Assembly (NCBI RefSeq): GCF_900250115.1
Contig: NZ_LT984804.1
Coordinates: 1,193,301 to 1,257,300 of the forward strand
Direction: 5' to 3'
Length of the DNA: 64,000 nt
Source: Cupriavidus taiwanensis
GTDB lineage: Bacteria > Pseudomonadota > Gammaproteobacteria > Burkholderiales > Burkholderiaceae
Below the pieces are notes generated by a model. That model saw only the letters and a list, made by a program, of their open reading frames with translations, did not search any database and was not told the DNA's origin. Each line of letters begins with the position of its first letter. Within the stretch, counting starts at the first letter, position 1. The translations under genes were made by a program, and so were the position numbers. This document shows, piece after piece, positions 27,726 through 34,720 of this stretch.

Positions 27726-28907
27726 ATGGCAAGATACGGCCTTTGCGGCAGTCGCCGCGCCGGATCTTTGTCGCTGAACATGCCTCTCTCGCCCGAGTTC
27801 AACCAACGGATCGCCGCCCTGACGGCGCATTACGATGCCGTCGTGCTGCCGCTGTGGACCGCCTCCGGCTGGAATCCCGACCTGTTGCTGCCCTTTGAAG
27901 CGCTCGACGGCGGCAGCGCCGCGCCGCTGCCGCCGGCGCGCTATCGCGCCATGGCGTGCGCGCGCCAGCTGTACGTGTTTTCGCTGGCGGGGCAGCAGAC
28001 GCATGCCGATACGCTGTTCGGCTCGCTGCAGGCCTACTTCGGCAATGGCGAAGGCGCGTGGATCTACAGCGTCGACCCGGCCGGTGCGCCGCTCGACAGC
28101 ACCCGCGACCTCTACACCCATGCCTTCGTGATCTTCGCCTGCGCCGCGTATTACGCGCGCTTCGGCAACGAGGATGCGCTGGAGGTGCTCGATGAAACCG
28201 TCGATATTGTCGAAGACCGCTTCGCCGACGGACTGGGCCTGTACCACGCCGCGCTGACCGGGCATTTCAGGCCCAAGGGTGCGGGCGTGCTGCAGAACCC
28301 GGTCATGCACCTGACCGAGGCCTACCTGGCCGCGCTCGACGCCACCGGTGACGAGTGGTATGCGGAACGCCTGCGCGAGATCGCGATGGCCGTGCACGAG
28401 CGCTTCGTCGATCCCGCCAGCGGCTGCGTGGCGGAGCTGCCGCAAGGCAGCGCGGACAACCGTATCGAACCGGGCCACCAGTTCGAATGGTTTTCGCTGG
28501 TGGCCGGCAGGCCGGCGCTGTTCGGCGATCTGCCGCTATCGGATGCCCTGCGCCGCGCGTTCGCGTTCGCGCAGCGGCACGGCGTCGCCGCCGGCACGCT
28601 GGGTGTCTGCGCGGCGCTGGATGCGGACGGCGCACGGATCGACGGCACCGAACGCATCTGGGCGCAGACCGAGTTTGCGCGCGCGCTGGCGGTGGAGGGA
28701 TCGGCGCAGTCGCTGGCCACGCTGGCCGGCTGGGCCGGGCAATTCCGCAGCCGTTTCCTGTCTGCGCAAGGCTGGCATGAATGCGTGGCGCCGACCGGCG
28801 ACGTGGTGCGCGCGGAGATGCCCTCGACCTCGCCCTATCACCTGGCGACCTCATACCAGGCGCTGGCCGCCGTTGCAGGGCTGCAATGGCCCGCAACGGC
28901 CGCATGA
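27726..28907 (+). CDS. AGE-family (N-acylglucosamine 2-epimerase / mannose isomerase-like) enzyme
   Basis: A 393-residue (alpha/alpha)6-barrel sugar epimerase or isomerase. Family marks include DLYTHAFVIFACAAYY, QNPVMHLTEAYLAALD, EPGHQFEWFSLV (catalytic His region) and SPYHLATSYQAL near the end with the second His. Substrates in this family include mannose, N-acylglucosamine and cellobiose, and the sequence does not choose. AAGGG precedes the start at 27726; a start at 27780 (MPLSPEFN) would give a protein more like family members, but has no good site. The gene is isolated between minus-strand neighbours. Confidence 0.9.
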   Translation: MARYGLCGSRRAGSLSLNMPLSPEFNQRIAALTAHYDAVVLPLWTASGWNPDLLLPFEALDGGSAAPLPPARYRAMACARQLYVFSLAGQQTHADTLFGSLQAYFGNGEGAWIYSVDPAGAPLDSTRDLYTHAFVIFACAAYYARFGNEDALEVLDETVDIVEDRFADGLGLYHAALTGHFRPKGAGVLQNPVMHLTEAYLAALDATGDEWYAERLREIAMAVHERFVDPASGCVAELPQGSADNRIEPGHQFEWFSLVAGRPALFGDLPLSDALRRAFAFAQRHGVAAGTLGVCAALDADGARIDGTERIWAQTEFARALAVEGSAQSLATLAGWAGQFRSRFLSAQGWHECVAPTGDVVRAEMPSTSPYHLATSYQALAAVAGLQWPATAA

Positions 28908-29055
28908 CCGCACCGGCCAGGGTGTTCTCAATTCTTTGCAGTTGCCGGGATAGCGCGCGTCTACACTCGAGCCCGCGCTCCGGTCCGCATCGCAATCCTT
29001 CTTAACTACCTGGTCGTCGTTCTGAAGTTGCGGGCCGGGACGCCCCGGAACCAGC

Positions 29056-29301
29056 TCAGCGGGGGCTGGGCTGCGGCAGCCGGTCGGCGTGCCGGGCCGG
29101 CAGGAGTCGTTGCGACGAGGGCGAAAGGGCATTGGCCTGGATCAGGCCAGCGCCTGCCGGCTTGACGCGGACAGCCATTTGCTCGACGCGCTTCTGCGCC
29201 TGGGTTTCGGCGTGGTCGTTCAGGATCAGGCACAGCAGCGTCAGCAAGGCTGCTGTGATCATGCTCAGCGCAATCCAGGCCAGGCAGTGCTTGCGTTCCA
29301 T
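29056..29301 (-). CDS. Small single-pass membrane protein (81 aa), unknown
   Basis: An 81-residue protein with one membrane segment (about 8-28) after a short N-terminus and a basic, Gln/Pro-rich tail. Type II orientation is likely. The ribosome-binding site is weak, and the gene is supported mainly by the sensible hydrophobic pattern. Confidence 0.4.
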   Translation of the reverse strand: MERKHCLAWIALSMITAALLTLLCLILNDHAETQAQKRVEQMAVRVKPAGAGLIQANALSPSSQRLLPARHADRLPQPSPR

Positions 29302-29411
29302 GGTACGGACAGTGGGGCGTCATCAGTGCGCGAAGTTTAAGCGCGCGTGCGCCGGGCAATTGTCAACCTTTGCAAACGCAGCCGCCGTGCAGGTTTCGGT
29401 GGCGGTCGCCG

Positions 29412-29780
29412 TTATTCCGTAACGCCGTGCTCGTGCAGCAGCCGCTCGCATTCCTCGAGCATGTCGCAGGCGAATGCGGACTGGTACTTCGGGTCGAGCG
29501 CTTCCATCATCTCGTGCGCGGCGTAGAGGCCGGCTTCGCGCGACAGGGTCTCGGCGAGCTGGCGCGCAAACTGGTCGCTCAGCTCGGACAGCAGGCGCCG
29601 CTCGGACAGCGGCAACTGCAGTTTCGAGCGCGACAGCCATTCGCCTGCCAGCGTGGCGCCCTGGGCGTCGGTCATCCACTTGCGGTGTTCGTAATAGGCC
29701 GACAGGCGCTCCGCGGCCAGCGCGAACAGCAGCGCCTTGCGGGTATTGAAATCGATCCGGCGGGGTGGGGCGAGGGTCAT
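29412..29780 (-). CDS. Small helical protein (122 aa), unknown
   Basis: A 122-residue soluble protein. The N-terminal part reads PPRRIDFNTRKALLFALAAE and the rest is helical and acidic, with KYQSAFACDMLEECERLLHE near the end. I start at 29780 (MTLAPPRR); upstream codons are low in content. No family was recognised. It lies 58 bp beyond the carboxylesterase gene's stop, on the same strand. Confidence 0.55.
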   Translation of the reverse strand: MTLAPPRRIDFNTRKALLFALAAERLSAYYEHRKWMTDAQGATLAGEWLSRSKLQLPLSERRLLSELSDQFARQLAETLSREAGLYAAHEMMEALDPKYQSAFACDMLEECERLLHEHGVTE

Positions 29781-29838
29781 GCTTGCAGCTTGGTGCGGAC
29801 CGGCGCAGCGTTGGCCGATCGTAGTCTTGTCGAAGGAA

Positions 29839-30531
29839 TCAGGCCGGCGCGGCGCCGGCCTGCGCAAAGCGCGCAGCCAGCCAGGCGCCGATCTCGGCAA
29901 TCTCTTCCAGGCACACCGCATGGCCCATCGGATAGGTGTGCCATGTCACCGGATTTGGCCGCGCCTGCACGAAATCGCGTGCCGCCACGCCGAGCGCAAG
30001 CGGCACGACTTCATCCTGCGTGCCGTGCGCGGCGAATACCGGGGTGCTGGCGTTGGCGGCGCTGGCTTCGGCCGCCAGCGTCGACGGTGCGGGCAGGTAG
30101 GTCGATAGTGCAACGATGCCGGCCAGCGGCTCCGCATGGGTCAGTCCCGCGGTGTAGGCGATGGCGCCGCCTTGCGAGAAGCCTGCCAGCACGATGCGGC
30201 CGCTCGGGATGCCGCGTGCATTTTCTCGTGCGATCAGGGCGCGAATAGCCTCGCAGGATGCGCGGATGCCGGTCTCGTCGGCGCGGCGGCCTGCCTGGTC
30301 GAGGGAAACGATGTCATACCAGGCCGGCATGACATAGCCACCATTGCAGGTCACTGGTATCGCCGGAGCGTGCGGAAAGATGAAGCGCACGCCGGGCGCG
30401 GCCGGCAGCCGCAACTCCGGCACCACCGGGGCGAAGTCACTGCCATCGGCGCCCAGGCCGTGCATCCAGATGACGGCGCAGCCGGGATTGGGCGCGGTTT
30501 CGATTTCGATCGCGGGCAGCAGTTCGCTCAT
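29839..30531 (-). CDS. Phospholipase/carboxylesterase-family alpha/beta hydrolase
   Basis: A 230-residue esterase of the carboxylesterase/thioesterase (YpfH/EstB-like) family. WMHGLGADGSDFAPVVPEL is the family's oxyanion and substrate loop, GFSQGGA carries the nucleophile Ser, HGTQDEVVPL the Asp and MGHAVC the His. The triad is complete. AGGAA lies upstream of ATG 30531, and the open frame further upstream is not needed. Substrates are probably short-chain acyl esters. Confidence 0.9.
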   Translation of the reverse strand: MSELLPAIEIETAPNPGCAVIWMHGLGADGSDFAPVVPELRLPAAPGVRFIFPHAPAIPVTCNGGYVMPAWYDIVSLDQAGRRADETGIRASCEAIRALIARENARGIPSGRIVLAGFSQGGAIAYTAGLTHAEPLAGIVALSTYLPAPSTLAAEASAANASTPVFAAHGTQDEVVPLALGVAARDFVQARPNPVTWHTYPMGHAVCLEEIAEIGAWLAARFAQAGAAPA

Positions 30532-30649
30532 GGGCCGGTTCCTGTGGAGGGTCTGCCTGCGCCATGCGGGCGTCAGGCAGCGCGAGTATCGCACAGGTGC
30601 GGACCTGCCTGGCCGCGCGCCGCGGCCAGCGCCGCGGCATGGGCCCGCG

Positions 30650-30934
30650 TCACGCCGCGGACGGAACGATCGGCACCGTGGTCAGGCCCGGCGTGCGCGC
30701 TGGCAACTCGGGCATGGCCGGCGGCGTGGCGCGGCGCTTGTCGACCACGTCTTCCACGCCCTTGGCCGCGACATCCTCAAGGAACGCGACCATGTCGCGG
30801 TAGTAGGCCACCTGCATCTGTGCCTCGAGCAGGCGCCTTTCGGCCTGGAATAGCGTCAGCCTCATGTCTTGCAGTTCCCTTTCGGCGATCTTTTCCGGGG
30901 TCGGCGGACTGAACAAGTTTGCAAGCCAACGCAT
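30650..30934 (-). CDS. Small coiled-coil protein (94 aa), unknown
   Basis: A 94-residue protein beginning MRWLANLFSPPTPEK, followed by a strongly helical segment rich in Glu, Gln and Arg (about 15-60) that looks like a coiled coil. It ends in a Pro-rich tail. GGAGG precedes ATG 30934 at ideal spacing, which settles the start against longer frames. The N-terminus may associate with a membrane or partner. No family was recognised. Confidence 0.65.
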   Translation of the reverse strand: MRWLANLFSPPTPEKIAERELQDMRLTLFQAERRLLEAQMQVAYYRDMVAFLEDVAAKGVEDVVDKRRATPPAMPELPARTPGLTTVPIVPSAA

Positions 30935-31084
30935 GGCAGTACCTCCAGTGCTGTCAACAGCGAGTTTGCGGGCTTTCGCCATGAGGACAAATATAGACAA
31001 GAATTCGAAAACGCGTCCCTCGGACACTTGGCCGTGGCGCCTCGCCCACAAGGATGATTGCCGCTTGCGGGACTCTACGTTAGA

Positions 31085-32011
31085 TTAATCGGCCATGATG
31101 TGGCCGGTATCGCGCGCTTGCTGCGATGGCGCTTCGGGGCCGGTTGAGGGCGCGTGCATGAAGCGCAGGATCGGCGGCCAGAAGGTGTCGATATGCTCCG
31201 GCAAGATGGCCGCATCATGCGGCATGGCATCGTGCATCACCAGCGCATGCAGATGCCTGGCGGCGCTGGCCACGCGCTCCGCGTGGGGCGGCACGATGAC
31301 CACGTCGCCACGGCTGTGCACCACCAGCAGCGGCCGTTCCAGCTTGCTCGCGCGGGCCGCGTTGTTCCACGGATCCGGCAGCAGCCACGCGGCCCATGCG
31401 GGAATGCGCCCGGTCTGCACCGCGGCCAGCCGCGCCGAGCTGAAGCCCGCGGCTATCACATAGCCATCCGGCTGCGGCGCGAAACGCCGCGCCACGTCGA
31501 GCAGGATGCCCGAGCCCAGCGAATGTCCCAGCACCACGCGCCGTTTCGATTGCGGCGTGGCGGCGATGAACTGCGCGTAGGCAGCCAGTGCATCCTGCCG
31601 CAGCCGGCGCACGCTCGGCCTTCCGGTGCTGCGCCCATAACCGCTGTAATCGAACACGTAGGAGGCGATGCCCGCATCGGCCAGCATCGCCTGCACCGGA
31701 GCCCAGTCAGGCAGGCATTCGTTGTCGCCATGGCACACCATCAGGGCCGGTGCTTCGCCGTCTGCCACCGCCATGAAGGCCGCATGCAGGATGCGGTCGC
31801 CGCTGGCGAAGGTGTCGTACCGCACCGTAGGGGTGTAATTGTCGGGTGGTTTCGCGAGCCTTGTCTCATCCGTTGGCGTGACAAAGGCTTTGCGCTCCAG
31901 CGCACGAAACAGCAGATGTCGCGCGACCCCGGCCGCCACGGCCATGCCCGCTGCCGCAGCCAGCCAGCGGTGACGCGCGGTTTGAGAAGGTGGGCGGGGG
32001 TCAGGATTCAT
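31085..32011 (-). CDS. Membrane-anchored alpha/beta hydrolase
   Basis: A 308-residue serine hydrolase. A short hydrophobic N-terminus (about 15-35) suggests a signal anchor. The core shows MVCHGDNECLPDW (oxyanion region), FDYSGYGRSTG, and the nucleophile elbow GHSLGSG; the Asp lies in SRGDVV and the His near MPHDAA. It resembles YqiA/BEM46-like hydrolases with a membrane anchor. It diverges from the repeat-protein cassette that begins at 32119, with about 107 bp between. Confidence 0.88.
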   Translation of the reverse strand: MNPDPRPPSQTARHRWLAAAAGMAVAAGVARHLLFRALERKAFVTPTDETRLAKPPDNYTPTVRYDTFASGDRILHAAFMAVADGEAPALMVCHGDNECLPDWAPVQAMLADAGIASYVFDYSGYGRSTGRPSVRRLRQDALAAYAQFIAATPQSKRRVVLGHSLGSGILLDVARRFAPQPDGYVIAAGFSSARLAAVQTGRIPAWAAWLLPDPWNNAARASKLERPLLVVHSRGDVVIVPPHAERVASAARHLHALVMHDAMPHDAAILPEHIDTFWPPILRFMHAPSTGPEAPSQQARDTGHIMAD

Positions 32012-32118
32012 CTTCTTCAGGCTAGCAGGCCGGCCTTTGCAAGTGAAGAATTGCTCATTCGGAAGCGCTTTTCCCTGGCAGCGCGGGCGGGCTATTCCTT
32101 CGATAGAAATCTTTTTCC

Positions 32119-32147
32119 TTGACTATCTACCTATCAGTAGATAGCAT
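32119..32147 (+). promoter_or_regulatory. Sigma70-like promoter with nested TetR-type operator, cassette 1
   Basis: A -35 TTGACT (32119-32124) and a -10 TAGCAT (32142-32147) are separated by exactly 17 bp. The spacer holds a palindrome: ATCTAC, six bases, GTAGAT (32125-32142). The same layout occurs at 33744-33772. A TetR dimer bound here would block polymerase. The region just upstream (GATAGAAAT and a T-run before the -35) is conserved between the two cassettes. Confidence 0.8.
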
Positions 32148-32220
32148 TCAGTCCATGGCACCGCTGCACTGCCACCGCAAGCAAGAAAGAAGGCACGGAA
32201 ATGTGGCGATTCCATTGCAT

Positions 32221-32240
32221 GACCTGAACGGTCTTTTTTT
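32221..32240 (+). terminator. Short hairpin plus T-tract in the cassette 1 leader
   Basis: GACC, a five-base loop, GGTC, then seven T. The stem is only 4 bp, but the element is conserved in the second cassette (33842-33863) with a better 5-bp stem. With the predicted start at 32155 it would end an RNA of about 86 nt. It may be an attenuator or the end of a small RNA. Confidence 0.45.
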
Positions 32241-32251
32241 CAGGCCCGATC

Positions 32252-32269
32252 ATCTATCTACTAGTAGAT
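32252..32269 (+). promoter_or_regulatory. Second TetR-type operator of cassette 1
   Basis: ATCTAT, six bases, GTAGAT; inside it a perfect 14-bp palindrome (ATCTACTAGTAGAT, 32256-32269). It lies 127 bp centre to centre downstream of the first operator and about 80 bp before the repeat-protein start. I see no -35/-10 pair over it, so it may be an auxiliary or roadblock site. Confidence 0.65.
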
Positions 32270-32349
32270 GCGAGCCTGGGAGGCGACCTTCGAATAGCCA
32301 CCGACACGGAATTTGACGCGATCCGACCCATCGCACCCAGGAGCCCATC

Positions 32350-32736
32350 ATGACCAAGACCGCCAAGACCCTGATCACCGCCGCCATCCTTGCCTCCGCG
32401 CTCGCGGGCGGTGTCGCGCAGGCCGCCAGCGTGAACGCCAACGCCGGCGACCAGTACGGCTACAGCTATCACGTCGGCAACGCCGATGCCTTTACCGACG
32501 GTGCCCGCAGCGGCAAGTTCGATCCGTTCACGGAGGGCGCGCGCAGCGGCAAGTTCGATCCGTTCACCGACGGCGCACGCGTCGGCAAGCCCGACCCGTT
32601 CACGGATGGCTTCCGCACCGTCGCGGGCCTGGACCGCAGCGGCGTGTCGTCCGAGCCGGCCCGCAGCTTCGACCCGTACACGGACGGTGCGCGCGTCGGC
32701 AAGGCTGACCCCTACACCGACGGCGCCCTGGCCTGA
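32350..32736 (+). CDS. Exported DPFTDGAR-repeat protein, cassette 1
   Basis: A 128-residue protein of no family I recognise. A signal peptide ending AQAA-S (about residues 1-26) is followed by NAGDQYGYSYHVGNAD and then six copies of a 12-residue unit, D[AP][FY]T[DE]GAR-x-G-K-x, from residue 46 to the end. Asp, Thr, Gly and aromatic residues are fixed; there is no Cys, no anchor and no enzyme motif. The regular acidic and aromatic spacing suggests a small ligand- or metal-binding beta structure, but that is inference. AGGAG precedes the ATG at ideal spacing. Downstream are a 33-residue membrane peptide and a TetR gene. The whole set recurs at 33744-35308. Confidence 0.85.
   Translation: MTKTAKTLITAAILASALAGGVAQAASVNANAGDQYGYSYHVGNADAFTDGARSGKFDPFTEGARSGKFDPFTDGARVGKPDPFTDGFRTVAGLDRSGVSSEPARSFDPYTDGARVGKADPYTDGALA
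32485..32733 (+). repeat. 36-bp tandem repeats encoding the 12-aa DPFTDGAR unit, cassette 1
   Basis: Six imperfect 12-codon units, some separated by short inserts. The DNA units are close enough to recombine, which would explain the different copy number in the second cassette. Confidence 0.85.
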
Positions 32737-32807
32737 TTGCTGCCGGCACTGGCCGGCGGCCCACAACTTACGATGGCGGCCGTGGCCGCCGTCCGATGGA
32801 GTCCATC

Positions 32808-32909
32808 ATGAGTTTGCGTGACAGCATCCTGTTGCTTGGCGGATGGCTGGTACTTTGCGTGACGAGTGGCTCGATGATCACCTTCGCCGCGCAGGTCCTG
32901 CCTGGCTAA
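32808..32909 (+). CDS. 33-aa single-pass membrane peptide, cassette 1
   Basis: A peptide of 33 residues, MSLRDSILLLGGWLVLCVTS then GSMITFAAQVLPG. It is almost entirely hydrophobic after a short charged start and ends in LPG. GGAG stands seven bases before the ATG. Its reality is supported by a second copy of exactly the same length at 34587-34688, sharing RD, LGGW, LC, SGS, IT and AQ.LP at the same positions. It lies between the repeat-protein gene and the tetR gene in both cassettes. The role is unknown. Confidence 0.8.
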   Translation: MSLRDSILLLGGWLVLCVTSGSMITFAAQVLPG

Positions 32910-32927
32910 TGCCGATGTATTGCACCG

Positions 32928-32967
32928 TGCCCCGAGGCTAGGGAATTACCCCAGCCCCGGGGCATTT
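32928..32967 (+). terminator. Strong hairpin after cassette 1 membrane-peptide gene
   Basis: Two 16-base arms (32928-32943 and 32949-32964) pair at 14 positions with a short AT-rich loop; TTT follows. It separates the repeat-protein operon from the tetR promoter at 32972. Confidence 0.7.
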
Positions 32968-32971
32968 CAAC

Positions 32972-33000
32972 TTGAGCGTCTATCTTCGCGTAGATAAACT
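32972..33000 (+). promoter_or_regulatory. Self-controlled promoter of the first tetR gene
   Basis: TTGAGC (32972-32977), a 17-bp spacer, TAAACT (32995-33000). The spacer and -10 edge carry a compact palindrome (TATCTTC, two bases, GTAGATA; 32981-32996), one mismatch from perfect. The ATG follows the -10 after six bases and no ribosome-binding site is present, so the mRNA is probably leaderless. Confidence 0.7.
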
Positions 33001-33006
33001 GCTTGC

Positions 33007-33573
33007 ATGAAAACCCAATCCGTACGCGAGCAGTTGCTCGAGCACACCCTGATCCTGATCCGCCGGCGCGGCTTCAACGGCTTCAGCTACCGCGACCTGG
33101 CGGAGCTGGTGGGCGTGAAGACCTCCAGCATCCACTATTACTTCCCGACCAAGGAAGACCTGGTCCAGGAAGCGGTGAAGGAATACAGCGCCCGCCTGGC
33201 CGAGCGCATCAACGGCATCGATACGACCCTGCCGGTGACCGAGCAGGCCGCCATCTACCTGGCACCATTCCGCGCCAGCTGCGGCTCGGACCAGATCTGC
33301 CTGTGCGGCATGCTGTCGACCGAGACCCTGTGCCTGCCGGAATCGGTCCACAAGATGCTGCAGGGCTTCTTCCTGCTGAACGAGCAATGGCTGGCCGGGC
33401 TGCTGGAGCGTGCCCAGCCCCATCGCAGCACGCCGTTTCCGGTACCGCCGGCAAGGCTGGCGCAGGTGGTGTTCGGCTCGCTGCAGAGCGGGCTGATCGC
33501 GGCACGCTTGTTCGGCACGTCGGACCGCGTCGAAGCCGCCGCCGACACGCTGATGGCTGCCGTTTCCGGTTGA
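33007..33573 (+). CDS. TetR-family regulator, cassette 1
   Basis: A 188-residue repressor. The N-terminal HTH has FNGFSYRDLAELVG and the recognition helix GVKTSSIHYYFP (36-47). The ligand domain has Cys at 92, 98, 100 and 109 (SCGSDQICLCGM), a cluster that could sense electrophiles or oxidants as in NemR-type members; this is inference. The ATG sits at the predicted transcription start, and the nested palindrome suggests autorepression. Over residues 6-50 it differs from the second TetR at only five positions, all outside the recognition helix, so both should bind the same operators. Confidence 0.93.
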   Translation: MKTQSVREQLLEHTLILIRRRGFNGFSYRDLAELVGVKTSSIHYYFPTKEDLVQEAVKEYSARLAERINGIDTTLPVTEQAAIYLAPFRASCGSDQICLCGMLSTETLCLPESVHKMLQGFFLLNEQWLAGLLERAQPHRSTPFPVPPARLAQVVFGSLQSGLIAARLFGTSDRVEAAADTLMAAVSG

Positions 33574-33605
33574 GTTTGCGCGCGATATCAGTGGCGCGTC
33601 TGAAG

Positions 33606-33640
33606 CCGTCATGTGGCGCAAGCCGCATGGCGGTTTTTTT
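33606..33640 (+). terminator. Rho-independent terminator after the first tetR gene
   Basis: A 12-base stem (with a few G-T pairs) closing a GCAA loop, followed by seven T. It lies about 32 bp beyond the stop codon and ends cassette 1. Confidence 0.85.
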
Positions 33641-33716
33641 ATTTGCCTTCCGCGCATCCGTCAGCCGGCGAACTATTGTTGCAAAATCAATGGCTTAGGG
33701 CCGCCCTGGGGAATGG

Positions 33717-33731
33717 CTATCGGTCCGATAG
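33717..33731 (+). promoter_or_regulatory. Palindrome upstream of the cassette 2 promoter
   Basis: CTATCGG-T-CCGATAG, perfect seven-base arms, ending 12 bp before the -35 hexamer. The matching place in cassette 1 (32092-32105) keeps CTAT...GATAG but with imperfect inner bases. It may be another regulator site or an upstream promoter element. Confidence 0.5.
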
Positions 33732-33743
33732 AAATGTTTTTCC

Positions 33744-33772
33744 TTGACTCTCTACCTAGTAGTAGATAGTAT
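33744..33772 (+). promoter_or_regulatory. Sigma70-like promoter with nested TetR-type operator, cassette 2
   Basis: TTGACT (33744-33749), 17 bp, TAGTAT (33767-33772). The spacer carries CTCTAC, six bases, GTAGAT (33750-33767). Geometry is identical to 32119-32147. A downstream ATG stands exactly seven bases after the -10 in both cassettes. Confidence 0.8.
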
Positions 33773-33841
33773 CAAGGCCATGGAAGCGCTGCACCGCCAC
33801 CAACAAGCAAGACCAGGCGGTACGCGGTGGTCCCATTGCAC

Positions 33842-33863
33842 GACCGGAAGCGGTCATTTTTTT
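33842..33863 (+). terminator. Hairpin plus T-tract in the cassette 2 leader
   Basis: GACCG, a GAAG tetraloop, CGGTC, then A and seven T. A start at 33780 would give an RNA of about 84 nt, close to the 86 nt predicted for cassette 1. Confidence 0.5.
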
Positions 33864-33873
33864 GAGGCCGGCT

Positions 33874-33891
33874 ATCTATCTACTGATAGAT
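33874..33891 (+). promoter_or_regulatory. Second TetR-type operator of cassette 2
   Basis: ATCTAT, six bases, ATAGAT, with perfect arms. It is 124 bp from the first operator of this cassette, almost the same distance as in cassette 1 (127 bp). Confidence 0.65.
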
Positions 33892-33969
33892 GTGGAATCG
33901 GAAGAAGACTGCAACAGCCACTGATACCGAATTGACGCGATCCCGACCCATCGCACCCAGGAGCCCATC

Positions 33970-34512
33970 ATGACCAAGACCGCCAAGACCCTGATCACCG
34001 CCGCCACCCTTGCCGCCACGCTCGCAGGCGGTGTCGCGCAGGCCGCCAGCGTGCAGGACAACGCCGGCGACAAGTACGGCTACAGCTATCGCGTCGGCAA
34101 CGCCGATGCCTTTACCGACGGTGCCCGCAGCGGCAAGTTCGATCCGTTCACGGAGGGCGCGCGCAGCGGCAAGTTCGATCCGTTCACGGAGGGCGCGCGC
34201 AGCGGCAAGTTCGATCCGTTCACCGAAGGCGCACGCGTCGGCAAGCCCGACCCGTACACCGACGGCGCGCGCACGATCGCGGCCACGGTGCCCGCCGACA
34301 GCTACGGCTACAACTACCGCAGCGGCAAGTTCGATCCGTTCACCGATGGTGCGCGCGTGGGCAAGGCCGATCCGTACACCGACGGCGGCCGCACGGTAGC
34401 CGGCCTGGATCGCAGCGGCGTGTCGGCCGGGCCGGCCCGCAGCTTCGACCCGTACACCGACGGCGCGCGCGTGGGCAAGGTTGATCCCTACACCGACGGC
34501 GCGGTCGCCTGA
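33970..34512 (+). CDS. Exported DPFTDGAR-repeat protein, cassette 2
   Basis: A 180-residue paralogue of the cassette 1 protein. The signal peptide is nearly the same (MTKTAKTLITAA, ending AQAA-S). It has nine D[AP][FY]T[DE]G units against six, with three consecutive FDPFTEGAR units early on and an inserted block in which YGYNYRSGK echoes the YGYSYRVG stretch after the signal peptide. So the protein grew by internal duplication. The 5' untranslated sequence and AGGAG site are almost identical to those of cassette 1. No Cys, no anchor and no known domain. It is followed by a membrane-peptide gene and tetR with no terminator between. Confidence 0.85.
   Translation: MTKTAKTLITAATLAATLAGGVAQAASVQDNAGDKYGYSYRVGNADAFTDGARSGKFDPFTEGARSGKFDPFTEGARSGKFDPFTEGARVGKPDPYTDGARTIAATVPADSYGYNYRSGKFDPFTDGARVGKADPYTDGGRTVAGLDRSGVSAGPARSFDPYTDGARVGKVDPYTDGAVA
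34105..34509 (+). repeat. 36-bp tandem repeats encoding the 12-aa DPFTDGAR unit, cassette 2
   Basis: Nine units; three adjacent ones around 34125-34235 are almost identical in DNA, a sign of recent slippage or unequal crossing-over. They are coding repeats in frame, not a CRISPR array. Confidence 0.85.
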
Positions 34513-34586
34513 GAGCCGGCCGGCCTGGCGCCGGCCACCGAAAACCACAGGGCTGCCAAGGTGCGGCCCTGCTTCAGGAGTTGATC

Positions 34587-34688
34587 ATGCGTTGGCGTGA
34601 CACTGCGCTGATCCTGGGCGGATGGGTTGGACTTTGCCTTGCGAGCGGGTCCCTCATCACGCTGATCGCACAAACGCTGCCGGCTTGA
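34587..34688 (+). CDS. 33-aa single-pass membrane peptide, cassette 2
   Basis: Thirty-three residues, MRWRDTALILGGWVGLCLAS then GSLITLIAQTLPA. AGGAG lies six bases upstream of the ATG. It pairs with 32808-32909 in length, position and motif (RD, LGGW, LC, SGS, IT, AQ.LP). Here it is followed after 32 bp by tetR, so the three genes form one operon. Confidence 0.8.
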   Translation: MRWRDTALILGGWVGLCLASGSLITLIAQTLPA

Positions 34689-34720
34689 AGGGCCAGGCGG
34701 CAAGCCGAGGAGCGGATGCC

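Noticed and set aside
32119..32316. A 65-codon frame (TTG start) in the cassette 1 leader with a partner at 33744-33935
   Set aside because: The similarity of the two peptides can follow from conserved regulatory DNA. There is no ribosome-binding site and codon use is poor. The leaderless ATG at 32155/33780 keeps the possibility open, so I report it only as part of a finding.
34105..34509. CRISPR-like regular repeats
   Set aside because: The 36-bp units are in frame and encode a repeated peptide; there are no unique spacers of fixed length and no cas genes.
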